From: Dasania phycosphaerae
GTDB lineage: Bacteria > Pseudomonadota > Gammaproteobacteria > Pseudomonadales > Dasaniaceae
Assembly (NCBI RefSeq): GCF_026891035.1
Contig: NZ_JAPTGG010000005.1
Coordinates: 124,001-188,000 of the forward strand
DNA length: 64,000 nt
Direction: 5' to 3'
The position numbers were made by a program, and so were the translations under genes. Numbering within the stretch: position 1 is the first letter of the stretch; each line of letters opens with the position of its first letter. Of this stretch, positions 15,440-24,503 are shown in pieces. A model generated the notes under the pieces. It did not search any database. It saw only the letters and a program-made list of their open reading frames with translations, and was not told the DNA's origin.

Positions 15440-16627
15440 ATGATTAATATTTATCGTCATTTTAAATTTTTTGTGTTGTTCACTCTGTTTTTATCTGCCA
15501 GCTCAGTTTTTTCTGCAAAAAACATAGCAGTAACATCGATGAGTCTGATCCGCTGCCAAGGTGGAACACTGGTTGCTGTGGGGCAGGCTTGCCCAACTTT
15601 ACCGGTAATAGTTTTTGAAACTGATTTTTCTGACGCGACAGGGTATTCGCAAGGCGGCGTGCCATATTGGAATAGCAGCAACGCCCCCCCAGGAATGACA
15701 GCTGTAAACGTGGGCGGCTCTGGCTCGCTTGATGTTATAGCAGGCGCTGGCGTTGCTGGATCTAATGCCATGCGGTTAACGTATGATCCAACACCTACAT
15801 CAAACCCCACAATAACAATGGCTAAGCATTTAACCGGGAATATGCTTACAGGCTTTACTGAACTGTATATTCGTTATCGGTTTAAGTTTCCTGACAACTG
15901 GAAATTTGGTGATGGCGCTTTATCCCTTCCATATTGGAAGTGGCTCAGGCTGTGGCAAAATACTCACCCTACGCAGTCTGATCATGTGACGGGAAACTGG
16001 TCAGAGAATAGACCTAACTCCCATTATATTGTTGCCAATTTTGCTGGCTCGCCGACGTATGGCATACATGTAAATGCCGTTTTTGGGGCCAACGATGGCG
16101 ATGCAACAGAGCGTGATAATGGCAGCGCTGGTGGACCGCGATTAAATTATGGCGCGTATATCGACGGAAATCCGTTGCCGCATACTGCGCAAGCAGGCTA
16201 TATGCAGGCACTGGTAGGAGATATAGACTGGATCACAAATCCTGGGCGTTTTGTTTCAACAGCAAGGCCATGGCATACGCTGGAATACCGAGTTAAGTTA
16301 GCAACAAACGCTACCTCAAATGATGGAGTGTTTGAGGTATGGTTTGATGGCGTAAAACAAGAAACCGACTTCCCTAATAAGAGCATCCACGGCAACCTAT
16401 CACCAGGTGTTCCCGTACCCGCTGATCACTTTAATGATGTAAACGGCAATATAGGTATGCCGGTTGCTAAAATGGGTAGCGGCATAAATTGGATTTCATT
16501 TTTTGACAACATGGCTGACTGGAATGAGCATTTTGGCAATGTTGATGTGGATGGGTATATAGATGTTAATGACTTGGTTGTTAGTACACAGCCTATAGGC
16601 CACGCCTACAATGTAGGGGGGCCCTGA
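15440..16627 (+). CDS. Secreted beta-sandwich protein, possible polysaccharide-binding or -lyase moron
   Basis: 395 residues. It opens with a clear Sec signal peptide (FFVLFTLFLSASSVFSA, cleavage near residue 26), which phage structural proteins never need. The mature part looks like a concanavalin-type jelly roll: FETDFSDATGYSQGG, LYIRYRFKFPDNWKF, YWKWLRLWQN, WHTLEYRVKL, DGVFEVWFDGVKQ, WISFFDNMADWNEH. This pattern occurs in LamG-like domains and in several alginate/heparin-type lyases. The first bases are AT-rich compared with the neighbours. It ends in an overlap (TGATG) with the next gene. Alternatively a virion adhesin, but the signal peptide argues for expression by the lysogen. Confidence 0.6.
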   Translation: MINIYRHFKFFVLFTLFLSASSVFSAKNIAVTSMSLIRCQGGTLVAVGQACPTLPVIVFETDFSDATGYSQGGVPYWNSSNAPPGMTAVNVGGSGSLDVIAGAGVAGSNAMRLTYDPTPTSNPTITMAKHLTGNMLTGFTELYIRYRFKFPDNWKFGDGALSLPYWKWLRLWQNTHPTQSDHVTGNWSENRPNSHYIVANFAGSPTYGIHVNAVFGANDGDATERDNGSAGGPRLNYGAYIDGNPLPHTAQAGYMQALVGDIDWITNPGRFVSTARPWHTLEYRVKLATNATSNDGVFEVWFDGVKQETDFPNKSIHGNLSPGVPVPADHFNDVNGNIGMPVAKMGSGINWISFFDNMADWNEHFGNVDVDGYIDVNDLVVSTQPIGHAYNVGGP

Positions 16628-18198
16628 TGCCAACACTAATTGATGAGCATATTGTTTACGACTACGGTGCTGATGCGTTCCCAGCGATTACGCTAACAGC
16701 AGCGGGAGCTAACAGGTTATACTTGTGCGTCATTATTGCACGGCACCCTAATGCAAATAGTGGCGGCATTATCGCCGTAGGCGCTGAAAATGCCGACATC
16801 ATTTATTCAGCGGGTAGTACACAAGGCGGCCAGCGGGCAAATATTACAGTGGGTGTTTTTAATGGCTCGCAATTAAGCGCTGGGGCTACAACGTTTACAA
16901 CATCGTATCCCGCAAGCAATGCTCTGCTATACGTTGCTGAAATGGAAGGCGCGCCGCAAGCAAGCCCTTATGGCTCCGTAATCAATGTTTATGATTTACC
17001 AGCGCCTAGCGCGAGCAGTGTTGTAGCATCCGGCAATATTTTAAACGCGTCGGGCGCATTAGGGATTAGTTTAGTGGCCGCTGCGGGCAATAGTAGTATG
17101 CCTAACATAGGTGTATCCGCGCACTCTGCAAATTTTGACAGCTATTATGACAATCAGTTAAACACGAATATTCGGGCGTGGTCGTTTAAAGACTATGTGA
17201 TTGCATCAAATAGTGAGAGCTACACGGCTACAATTGATGCGAACGGTGACACGATTACATCGTTGTTGGGTTTATTTTTCGCCATAGGCACAGTCTCTAC
17301 GCCGGTCAGCATAATAGGTTCAATTAGCGATTCAGCCCCCGCACCTAGTGACGTAGTAACGCTAAATATAAGCAACGGCACTGGCCCGTATACCGCAACC
17401 CTAGACGGCGTTGCAGTAACGCTAACCGAGGTCGTTGCGGATGCGCAATACACATTTGTAACGCCAAACCCCATGGTATGGGATGACAAAACACGGACGT
17501 TTAACACTGCCTATAATTTTGTGATTACCGATGCTAATAGCGTTGCTGATAGCGTCAGTTTGCAGATAACCCCAGCACACCAATATACCCAGGCAGCGGG
17601 TGAACCTTGGCAACAGGGCGTATCGGTTTTATACGGTTCTGGTGCAGTCGATGGCGATTGGTTCGCTTGCGAGTGGACGCAAGGCGGCGATGGTAAATTA
17701 TTAAACCCTGATGGCTCGGTGCATGATTTATCAATCGGCAACCATATATTACAGATTGCTATTTTTGACGGCGTTTCATGGGGTGATATCAGCCTTGTGC
17801 CGTATGACATAAACGCCCCCGGTACAGCTCCCACCATGCCAGCCGATGCGGCTGTAAACATCATTGAGGGTGTTATATCCCTAGGCTATTTCACTGCATT
17901 AAGCGGCGCCGAGCCTATCACCTACACGCTAAGCGGCGCTGATGCAGCAAAATGCACACTGGATGCAAACACCGGCGCGCTTAGCCTAGTTGATGCGGCC
18001 GTGTTAAGTGATGTTATTAACATCACCATTACCGCCAGCAACGGCACCACCCCTGATGCCAGCCAAAACATTACATTTACAGTAATAGCAGCCGTGCTGA
18101 CTAACACCCGCATTACCCCCATAACCGAAACCAACTTTGCTGTTGCTAACGCAAACGAATGGCTAAGCCCCATCGTTACCGATGTGGTTTTACATTAA
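16627..18198 (+). CDS. Ig/cadherin-like domain repeat protein, putative virion surface or tail protein
   Basis: 523 residues, rich in Ser, Thr, Ala, Asn and Gly. It contains Ig-like or cadherin-like modules, for example ITYTLSGADAAKCTLDANTG followed by ITITASNGTTPDASQNITFTV, similar to putative-Ig repeats of adhesins and virion decorations. No signal peptide. It lies between the secreted beta-sandwich gene and the small tail gene, so it may form surface projections on head or tail. Confidence 0.55.
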   Translation: MPTLIDEHIVYDYGADAFPAITLTAAGANRLYLCVIIARHPNANSGGIIAVGAENADIIYSAGSTQGGQRANITVGVFNGSQLSAGATTFTTSYPASNALLYVAEMEGAPQASPYGSVINVYDLPAPSASSVVASGNILNASGALGISLVAAAGNSSMPNIGVSAHSANFDSYYDNQLNTNIRAWSFKDYVIASNSESYTATIDANGDTITSLLGLFFAIGTVSTPVSIIGSISDSAPAPSDVVTLNISNGTGPYTATLDGVAVTLTEVVADAQYTFVTPNPMVWDDKTRTFNTAYNFVITDANSVADSVSLQITPAHQYTQAAGEPWQQGVSVLYGSGAVDGDWFACEWTQGGDGKLLNPDGSVHDLSIGNHILQIAIFDGVSWGDISLVPYDINAPGTAPTMPADAAVNIIEGVISLGYFTALSGAEPITYTLSGADAAKCTLDANTGALSLVDAAVLSDVINITITASNGTTPDASQNITFTVIAAVLTNTRITPITETNFAVANANEWLSPIVTDVVLH

Positions 18199-18208
18199 GG
18201 ATATCGCT

Positions 18209-18505
18209 ATGAGCTTAAAATCATTACTCAATAATGCTGGCCCCGGTGACAGCAAACTGGCCACCCTTAAAACCGGCGCTGCCCACTTTCGCACCGAGGG
18301 TGCCTTTAACGGCCACACCGTTAATCTGGTTGATGTAAGCAGCGCCACCGAGGAGGTACTGCAGTCGTTCACTTCGCCGGGCAAGGTCAATATTAATTTA
18401 TTCCCTGGCGCCGAAGTTGAGGCGCGGGTAGTGGGCGGTACCGGTGACGTTATTGATGTGTTGTGGCAGCACCGCCTGCAGGGCGGGTTAATGCCTGCAG
18501 ACTAA
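18209..18505 (+). CDS. Small phage protein of the head-tail region
   Basis: 98 residues from ATG 18209 with AAGGA ten bases upstream. Beta-rich, with GAAHFRTEGAFNGHTVNLVD and VEARVVGGTGDVIDVLW. I do not recognise it. Position just before the tail tube gene. Confidence 0.55.
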   Translation: MSLKSLLNNAGPGDSKLATLKTGAAHFRTEGAFNGHTVNLVDVSSATEEVLQSFTSPGKVNINLFPGAEVEARVVGGTGDVIDVLWQHRLQGGLMPAD

Positions 18506-18553
18506 CACAGCTATTTTTTTGAGATTTTTATACAGAGTATTGAGGATTTTATT

Positions 18554-18709
18554 ATGCGCCAAGGTGGACGTTACCAGGACGACGGCAAAGGCAAAAGTGA
18601 CAGCATTAAACTGCTGCACCGCACTAAGCCCGCTGTTAAAAAAACCGAAAAGCCGCAGCAGCCAACAATAGCCGACAAGGCGGGAGAGCAACATGGGACA
18701 AAAGACTAG
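18554..18709 (+). CDS. Very short basic protein overlapping the tail tube gene
   Basis: 51 residues (ATG 18554 to TAG 18709), ending inside the following gene by 17 bases. Lys/Gln-rich and without hydrophobic core (KLLHRTKPAVKKTEKPQQP). A TGAGGATTTT-type ribosome site precedes it. Function unknown; the compact overlap with the tail tube gene supports it being real. Confidence 0.5.
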   Translation: MRQGGRYQDDGKGKSDSIKLLHRTKPAVKKTEKPQQPTIADKAGEQHGTKD

Positions 18710-19619
18710 AAAGCGATTACTACTCGCTAAAATTGAAAGCACTTATGGTAATGATGCTCTGCCTGTGGTGGCCACTGATGCAGTGGTATGCCGCAGCATT
18801 GAGGTAACACCCATAGAGGGCGCGCTGTTAGAAAACCCAATTATACGCCCCAACTTCGGTAACTATGCGCAAATTCATGTAGGCACTCATGTAAAGCTAG
18901 AAGTAGAGGTGGCGCTGGCTGGCTCAGGTACCGCCACCACGCCGCCCAACTGGGGGGTATTGGCGCGCGCTTGCGGCATGGCAGAAACGATTGGCGTTAG
19001 CGATGTAACTTATAACCTGGCTAGCGATGGCCACGAGTCGGCAACCTTATACTTTAACCAAGATGGCAACCTTCATGCCTTACTGGGCGCCCGCGGTACA
19101 GTAGAGTTTACCTTAGATTCGCAAGGCTACCCCGTCGCTAAGTTTTCGTTTACCGGTTTGTTTGTAGATGTTAGCGCAGCGCCTCAAGGCTCACCTGATT
19201 TTTCAGCCGTACCTAATCCTATCTCTATAGAGGATGGCAACACCGCCTTTACCTTGCATGGTCAATCAGCGGTTATGAGCAAGTTAACCATAGACTTGGC
19301 CAACGACGTTGCCCACCGCCCCGCATTGAATGGCGAGAGCGTAGACATTGTTGACCGCAAGCCAGCCGGCTCTGTGGTTATCGATTCGCCCGTGGTGAGC
19401 ACTTACGACTGGTTTGCCAAAGCTAAAAATAATGTTGCCGATGCCTTGCAGCTCATCCACGGCACGGTAGCGGGTAATATTCTGCAGATAGATGCGCCAA
19501 AAGTGCAGCTGCTGCAACCCAAATATGGTGATGATAAGGGCACCGTGACACTAGAAATGAGTTTGTCGTTAATACCCGACAGCGCCGGTGATGACGAATT
19601 TGTATTAACCACAAAATAA
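18693..19619 (+). CDS. Phage tail tube (major tail) protein
   Basis: 308 residues. Pattern of long non-contractile tail tube proteins: N-terminal KIESTYGNDALPVVATDAV, then GVLARACGMAET, a central TLYFNQDGNLHALLGARGTV, and a strand-rich C-terminus. It polymerises around the tape measure protein. The following tail-assembly chaperone pair and tape measure gene confirm the order. Confidence 0.8.
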   Translation: MGQKTRKRLLLAKIESTYGNDALPVVATDAVVCRSIEVTPIEGALLENPIIRPNFGNYAQIHVGTHVKLEVEVALAGSGTATTPPNWGVLARACGMAETIGVSDVTYNLASDGHESATLYFNQDGNLHALLGARGTVEFTLDSQGYPVAKFSFTGLFVDVSAAPQGSPDFSAVPNPISIEDGNTAFTLHGQSAVMSKLTIDLANDVAHRPALNGESVDIVDRKPAGSVVIDSPVVSTYDWFAKAKNNVADALQLIHGTVAGNILQIDAPKVQLLQPKYGDDKGTVTLEMSLSLIPDSAGDDEFVLTTK

Positions 19620-19669
19620 CCGTTATCACTAACAATTAGCCGTTTTACTTTTAAGCCCTAGAGGTGTGC

Positions 19670-20017
19670 ATGAAATTTCAGCTAGACGAAGTATGTTCAG
19701 ATTTTGAGTGGCCAGTAGTGATAAAACAGCCCTACAAGGGTGGTTTTAAAGAGGGGGTAGGCTTTACCGCCACCTTTGCCGTGCTAGACCAGGACGAAAT
19801 CGACAAAGAGCGGGCCGCCGCTGGCACTGTTGATAGCGACATAGCCTTTTGTAAAAAAATACTAAAAGGTTGGGATGGCGTTGACGACAAAAACGGCAAG
19901 CCTATGGCCTTTAATAAAACCAACCTTAACAAAGTGCTAAAAGTGCCGTTTATTCGTACAGCCATAGTTACCGATTATTACCGGGCAATGAATGGGCTGG
20001 CCCGCGCAAAAAACTAA
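19670..20017 (+). CDS. Tail assembly chaperone, zero-frame product (lambda gpG-like)
   Basis: 115 residues from ATG 19670 (GAGGTG just upstream). Short domain with DFEWPVVIKQPYKGG and FTATFAVLDQDEIDKERAAA, then an ARAKN end. In lambda-type phages this protein and its longer frameshift form coat the tape measure before tube assembly. The stop TAA at 20015-20017 follows immediately after the A-AAA-AAC sequence described next. Confidence 0.75.
   Translation: MKFQLDEVCSDFEWPVVIKQPYKGGFKEGVGFTATFAVLDQDEIDKERAAAGTVDSDIAFCKKILKGWDGVDDKNGKPMAFNKTNLNKVLKVPFIRTAIVTDYYRAMNGLARAKN
20008..20014 (+). promoter_or_regulatory. Programmed -1 ribosomal frameshift slippery site
   Basis: A AAA AAC in the correct phase (codons GCA AAA AAC, then the TAA stop). 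This is the classic slippery heptamer of tail-chaperone genes. The -1 frame is open from here to 20379 without a stop. Confidence 0.85.
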
Positions 20018-20379
20018 GCAAGGCGGCGGCTCTTTTAGTAGGTGAAGATTCGTCGCCCGACTTATTAAACGATGACTTATTAGCTTTTGGGGTTAGCCCT
20101 AGTGATGCCGCAACGCTAAACGATGAGCCCAGCAAGCCCTATTTAATGTGGCCAGGTACGGTGCCCTCACTGTTGTTTTTTGAGGGTCTAAAAACCCAGT
20201 GGCGGCGCGGCGCCATAGGTAAATTTACCGGCCCCATAGGCTTAGATTACACCGCCGCCTGGCATGATTTACAAATGCAGCCAGGGCTTACTGATGAGCA
20301 GCGCCAAACATTGTGGAGTGATATGAAAATAATGGAAGAGGCCGCCGTTAACGCCATTAGAGGGTTGTGCCGTGGGTGA
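20014..20379 (+). CDS. Tail assembly chaperone frameshift extension (T part of gpG-T)
   Basis: Reading shifts by -1 at 20008-20014 and continues LSKAAALLVGEDSSPDLLND to the stop at 20379, adding 121 residues for a 236-residue G-T type protein. The extension has no useful start of its own before ATG 20146 and carries DEQRQTLWSDMKIMEEAAVNA. Known role of the T part: binding the tail tube and tape measure. It overlaps the tape measure gene by eight bases. Confidence 0.8.
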   Translation, partial: LSKAAALLVGEDSSPDLLNDDLLAFGVSPSDAATLNDEPSKPYLMWPGTVPSLLFFEGLKTQWRRGAIGKFTGPIGLDYTAAWHDLQMQPGLTDEQRQTLWSDMKIMEEAAVNAIRGLCRG

Positions 20380-22732
20380 ACAAGCTTACCGTATACGCAT
20401 AGATTATGACGACACCGAGCTAGTGCAAGGTGGCCGCCGTTCAAACAAGGTGTTTAAAGACATTAACAGCAACCTAGGCGAAACCCGAGGTCGCTTTGTA
20501 CTGGCTGGCGGCGGTGCCCAAGTATTTAGTCGCCATGCGGGCGTAGCCAGGCGCGAGGCTAATCAGCTAGGCAGCGCCTCAAGCTCATTGATTGGCCGCA
20601 TGGGCGGCTTAAACACTGTTTTGCGCGCGGCCGGTTTGGGTTTATTTGCGCAACAGCTAATCAGCGTTAATAAAGAGTTTCAAAAATTAAATGCTCAACT
20701 GGTTACGGTTACCGGCTCACAACAAGCGGCCAACGATGAGTTTGAGTTTTTGCGCGACTTTGCCAAAGAAACCCCTTTCCAGCTACAAGAGGTGGTTAGC
20801 GCATTTATTAAGCTAGATAACCTTGGCCTTAACCCCTCCAAAGAATCGCTTACCTCTTACGGCAACACCGCCGCCGCCATGGGCAAAAATATTGATCAGT
20901 TAATAGAGGCCGTAGCCGATGCCTCGGTGGGTGAATTTGAGCGCTTAAAAGAGTTTGGCATTAAAAGTAATGCCCAAGGCGAAAACATAAAATTTACCTT
21001 TAAAGGCATTACCACCGAAGTAAAAAAAGATAGCGATGCCATACAAGCCTACTTAAAAAATATAGGTGATACCGCTTTTGCTGGCGGCATGGATAGGCAA
21101 ATGGAAACCCTGGGTGGCGCAATCTCAAACCTTAAGGATAGCTGGGATCAACTATTTTTTACTTTAGGCGAGGCGGGTGGTTCCGACCTGGCTGTAAGCC
21201 TGATCCACTCCATTACCGAATCCCTAGAAGAGCTAACCGACCTGGTTGGCCAGGGTGGGCTAATGGACGAGCTGGTTATACAAACCGAAATGTGGATAGA
21301 GGCCCTAGGCCTAAGCCAAACCCAAGTAGGTGGTGTAGCCTATGCTGCCGATGAAAGCCTTAGCGCTATAGATTCTGGCCTGCGCGCAATTATTGATATT
21401 ACCAAAGAAACCTTCGCTTATTTCCCCGCTAACGCCAAAGCGGGCTTTACCCAAGTGATAGCCTTTTTTGACCAAATGGTGATTAAGGTAATTGCTAGTA
21501 GCGAGCGCCTGGGCCAGCACTTACTTGCTGGCATGGAAAGTTTAAAAATAAAGTTTGGCGCCGGCAGCAAAGAAACGCTGCAAAATATTAACAATGAAAT
21601 AGACGCGATCACCGCCCGTGAGCAAATAGCTATCAGCGCCTCAGAGTCAGCGGTTAAATCGGCACAGCTAGAGCGCAACGAGCTAATACAGTTAACCGAT
21701 GTGCGCCGCCAATCAGCCGCCGCCGCCCGCGACAACGCCGCCGCCACCGCCGCCCAAGCGCGCGAATCGCGTCTGGCCGAGGCCAGGCTACAGCGCGAAA
21801 AAGCGGCCGCCGAAGCCAGGTTGCAACGCAAGCGTGACGAGCTAAAAACCGAAATAGACGACATAGCCTTAGCCCACCGTAGCGCCGAGCAGAAAGAGCG
21901 CGACCGCTACGCCAACGAGCTGGCCATTTTACAAGCCGCCCGTGAGGCAAAAATCGAAACGATTAGAGGCTATGACGAGCTAGAAACCCAATTAAAACTA
22001 GATCACGCCGCCAAACTGGCCGAGATTCAGCAGCAATCGGCTAGTGAGTTTGCCCAGCTTTGGGGTCGCACCCTAGACCGGTTTAGCGCTGGCGTGGGTG
22101 ATGCCTTTGCCACAGCCATTATCGACCAAAAGGATTTTGGCGAGGCTATGCGTGGCCTCGTTGTCGATTTAGGCAAAACCATTATTTCTACCCTGGTAGA
22201 AATTGGGGTTAAAAAACTGCTTCTTTCCACCCTTGGCGAGGCCGCTTTGGCTGCCGAAACCGCCGCCTCAGTTGCGGCTGCTGGTGTTGTGGCCTCTGCT
22301 TGGGCAACCCCCGCGGCGATGGTATCGCTGGCCTCTTATGGGGCAAACTCTGCGCCGGCAACCGCAGGTATAACCGCCACCAATAGCGTGGCCCAAGGCT
22401 TGGCCGTTGCGGGCATTGCGCATGGCGGGTTGGATTATGTGCCTAGTGAATCCACCTTCCTGCTAGATGAGGGCGAACGGGTTTTGTCGCCTAGGCAAAA
22501 CAAAGATTTAACCCAGTTTTTAAGTTCCCAACCCACAATCCAAGGCGGCAGCAGCAAAGTGGTATTTGCTCCCGAGATTAATGTAACCGTTGAGGGCAGC
22601 AGCAACGACAGCCAACAAGCGGGTGGTGATATAGGCCGCGAGGTTAAGGCGCAAGTAGAGCCCCTGTTTGCAGAATTTGTGCGCCAACAGCAACGCCCTG
22701 GCGGCATGCTCAACAGGCAGGAGGAGCTATAA
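20372..22732 (+). CDS. Tail tape measure protein
   Basis: 786 residues from GTG 20372. Sets tail length and is ejected with DNA. N-terminal ~300 residues hold the tape-measure core domain (LVTVTGSQQAANDEFEFLRD, FAKETPFQLQEVVSAFIKLD, GLNPSKESLTSYGNTAAAMG). Then a long helical section with Ala/Arg/Glu-rich coiled coil around residues 450-560, a hydrophobic stretch (AETAASVAAAGVVASAWATP), and an end typical of lambda gpH (GERVLSPRQNKDL). It is shorter than lambda gpH (853). Confidence 0.85.
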   Translation: MGEQAYRIRIDYDDTELVQGGRRSNKVFKDINSNLGETRGRFVLAGGGAQVFSRHAGVARREANQLGSASSSLIGRMGGLNTVLRAAGLGLFAQQLISVNKEFQKLNAQLVTVTGSQQAANDEFEFLRDFAKETPFQLQEVVSAFIKLDNLGLNPSKESLTSYGNTAAAMGKNIDQLIEAVADASVGEFERLKEFGIKSNAQGENIKFTFKGITTEVKKDSDAIQAYLKNIGDTAFAGGMDRQMETLGGAISNLKDSWDQLFFTLGEAGGSDLAVSLIHSITESLEELTDLVGQGGLMDELVIQTEMWIEALGLSQTQVGGVAYAADESLSAIDSGLRAIIDITKETFAYFPANAKAGFTQVIAFFDQMVIKVIASSERLGQHLLAGMESLKIKFGAGSKETLQNINNEIDAITAREQIAISASESAVKSAQLERNELIQLTDVRRQSAAAARDNAAATAAQARESRLAEARLQREKAAAEARLQRKRDELKTEIDDIALAHRSAEQKERDRYANELAILQAAREAKIETIRGYDELETQLKLDHAAKLAEIQQQSASEFAQLWGRTLDRFSAGVGDAFATAIIDQKDFGEAMRGLVVDLGKTIISTLVEIGVKKLLLSTLGEAALAAETAASVAAAGVVASAWATPAAMVSLASYGANSAPATAGITATNSVAQGLAVAGIAHGGLDYVPSESTFLLDEGERVLSPRQNKDLTQFLSSQPTIQGGSSKVVFAPEINVTVEGSSNDSQQAGGDIGREVKAQVEPLFAEFVRQQQRPGGMLNRQEEL

Positions 22733-23080
22733 ATGGCCGATCCATTACCCGCCATAGACCCCAGCTATAGCAGCGCGCCCAGAACAGAATACGAAACCCT
22801 AGTGGCAGACTTTGGCGATGGCTACGAACAGCGAGCCGGCGCAGGGCTCAACAGCCACAAAACACACTGGCAGCTAGTTTGGGTCGCTATTAGCAAAGCC
22901 GAGGCCGACCAATTGAAGGATTTTTTGGACGAGCGCGGTGGCCATACCGCTTTTGCGTGGACGCCCCCTGGCGAGCTCAACAGCCGCAAATGGGTGTGTA
23001 AAGGTCTTAATGGCCCCAAGCCTGAAAAGGGCAACCTTTACACCTTGTCTATTAGCATTCGGGAGGTGTTCGACTTATGA
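22733..23080 (+). CDS. Minor tail protein, lambda gpM-like
   Basis: 115 residues. Typical phrases FGDGYEQRAGAGLN and FLDERGGHTAFAWTPPGE, then WVCKGLNGPKP, which define the lambda M family of tail-tip proteins. It starts one base after the tape measure stop and overlaps the next gene by four bases, as in lambda H-M-L. Confidence 0.85.
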   Translation: MADPLPAIDPSYSSAPRTEYETLVADFGDGYEQRAGAGLNSHKTHWQLVWVAISKAEADQLKDFLDERGGHTAFAWTPPGELNSRKWVCKGLNGPKPEKGNLYTLSISIREVFDL

Positions 23081-23784
23081 GCGACATTATTGCCTCTACT
23101 AGCCAGCAGCCCTCACCCGGCGTGATAGTGACGCTATTTGAAATTGACGCCACAGAGCTGGGTGGTTCGTTAATGCGGTTTGTTTCGGGCACCTTTAACG
23201 GCACTGCCGTTGTTTTTGATAGCAACACCTATTTGCCTTTGCCCATAGAGGCTAGCGGTTTTCAGTGGAGTGGTGGCGGCTCACTGCCCACCCCGCAACT
23301 CAAAGCCAGCAATATTGATTCACAGTTTGTCACCATGCTAATAGGGTTAGACGATTTACGCGGGGCTATTGTTAGGCGCCTGCGCACCTTTGCCCAATTT
23401 TTAGATAATGGCAGCAACCCCGACCCCACTGCAGTGTTTCCTATAGAAGAGTACCGCATAGAGCGCAAAACCCTACAAACCAGTACCGAGGTTAACTGGC
23501 AATTAGCCTCAGTGTTAGACCAAGAGGGCGTAAAGCTACCCCGGCGGCAAGTGTTGCGCGAAACCTGCACCCACCGCTACCGCCGCTGGGTAAATAATGT
23601 TTTTGATTATTCCAAAGCCACCTGCCCCTATGCGGGCACCAGTTATTTTAACGAGCAGGGCGCTACCACCAGCAACCCTGCCGATGACAAATGCGGCCAG
23701 CGTTTAAGCGACTGCCGCAAGCGTTTTGGCAATACCGCCACACTACCTACTAGAGCCATGCCAGGCGTGGCTAAGGTGCGCTAA
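23077..23784 (+). CDS. Minor tail protein, lambda gpL-like, with likely iron-sulfur cysteines
   Basis: 235 residues. The second half has CTHRYRRWVNN, TCPYAG, DKCGQRLSDCRKRFG: four cysteines in the arrangement known to bind a 4Fe-4S cluster in lambda gpL. N-terminal domain is beta-type. Part of the tail-tip initiator complex with gpM, gpK, gpI and gpJ-like proteins. Confidence 0.85.
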   Translation: MSDIIASTSQQPSPGVIVTLFEIDATELGGSLMRFVSGTFNGTAVVFDSNTYLPLPIEASGFQWSGGGSLPTPQLKASNIDSQFVTMLIGLDDLRGAIVRRLRTFAQFLDNGSNPDPTAVFPIEEYRIERKTLQTSTEVNWQLASVLDQEGVKLPRRQVLRETCTHRYRRWVNNVFDYSKATCPYAGTSYFNEQGATTSNPADDKCGQRLSDCRKRFGNTATLPTRAMPGVAKVR

Positions 23785-24503
23785 TGTTTTCTGCTTTTGT
23801 GATTGAAACCGCCAAACAACATGCCGAGGCTTGCTACCCACAGGAGTCGTGCGGGCTAGTTATTGGCGGTCACTATGTGCCGCAAAAAAACCTATCACCT
23901 ACCCCTGAGCGCGCTTTTAAAATTAAACGCAGCGCCATGGCGGCCAGCGATGTGCAAGCGGTAATACACAGCCACCCCAATGGGCCAGCTTGCCCCAGCG
24001 AGGCCGATATGCGTGGCCAGCAAAGTATGGGCGTGCCTTGGGGCATTATTGTTAGTGAGGGCGGTGTAGCGTTAGAGCCGTTTTGGTGGGGCACAGATGA
24101 AATCCCACCTTTGCTGGGGCGGCCGTTTCGTCATGGGGTTACCGATTGCTATTCCATTATTCGAGATTATTACCGCCTAGAAAAAAGCATTGTATTAAAA
24201 GACTACCCCCGCCAGTGGGAGTGGTGGCTGGATGGCCAGGCCGATATGTATGCCCAGTATTTTGGCGATGAAAACTTTTTTGTAATCAACCCCGACGAGG
24301 ACGAACTGCAACCCGGCGATGTGTTTTTAGCACAAGTAAAGTCGCCTGTTATCAACCACGGTGGGGTGTATATGGGGGGCGGTATCATTTTACACCAGCT
24401 TGGCGGGCCGCAGGGTTACGACCCTAGCCGGCTAAGCTGCCGCGTACCTCTGTACCCATGGCGCAAATATATCACCCTATGGTTAAGGCATAAGCACGCA
24501 TGA
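23784..24503 (+). CDS. Tail tip peptidase, lambda gpK-like (JAMM + NlpC/P60)
   Basis: 239 residues, two domains. The first is a Mov34/JAMM-type domain: PQESCGLVIGG and AVIHSHPNGPACPSEAD supply Glu, His-x-His and Asp ligands. The second is NlpC/P60 (VTDCYSIIRDYYRL with the Cys and VINHGGVYMGGG with the His), a papain-like fold that can cut peptidoglycan peptides. In lambda gpK acts in tail-tip assembly and probably helps DNA entry. Catalytic residues appear intact in both domains. Confidence 0.85.
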   Translation: MFSAFVIETAKQHAEACYPQESCGLVIGGHYVPQKNLSPTPERAFKIKRSAMAASDVQAVIHSHPNGPACPSEADMRGQQSMGVPWGIIVSEGGVALEPFWWGTDEIPPLLGRPFRHGVTDCYSIIRDYYRLEKSIVLKDYPRQWEWWLDGQADMYAQYFGDENFFVINPDEDELQPGDVFLAQVKSPVINHGGVYMGGGIILHQLGGPQGYDPSRLSCRVPLYPWRKYITLWLRHKHA

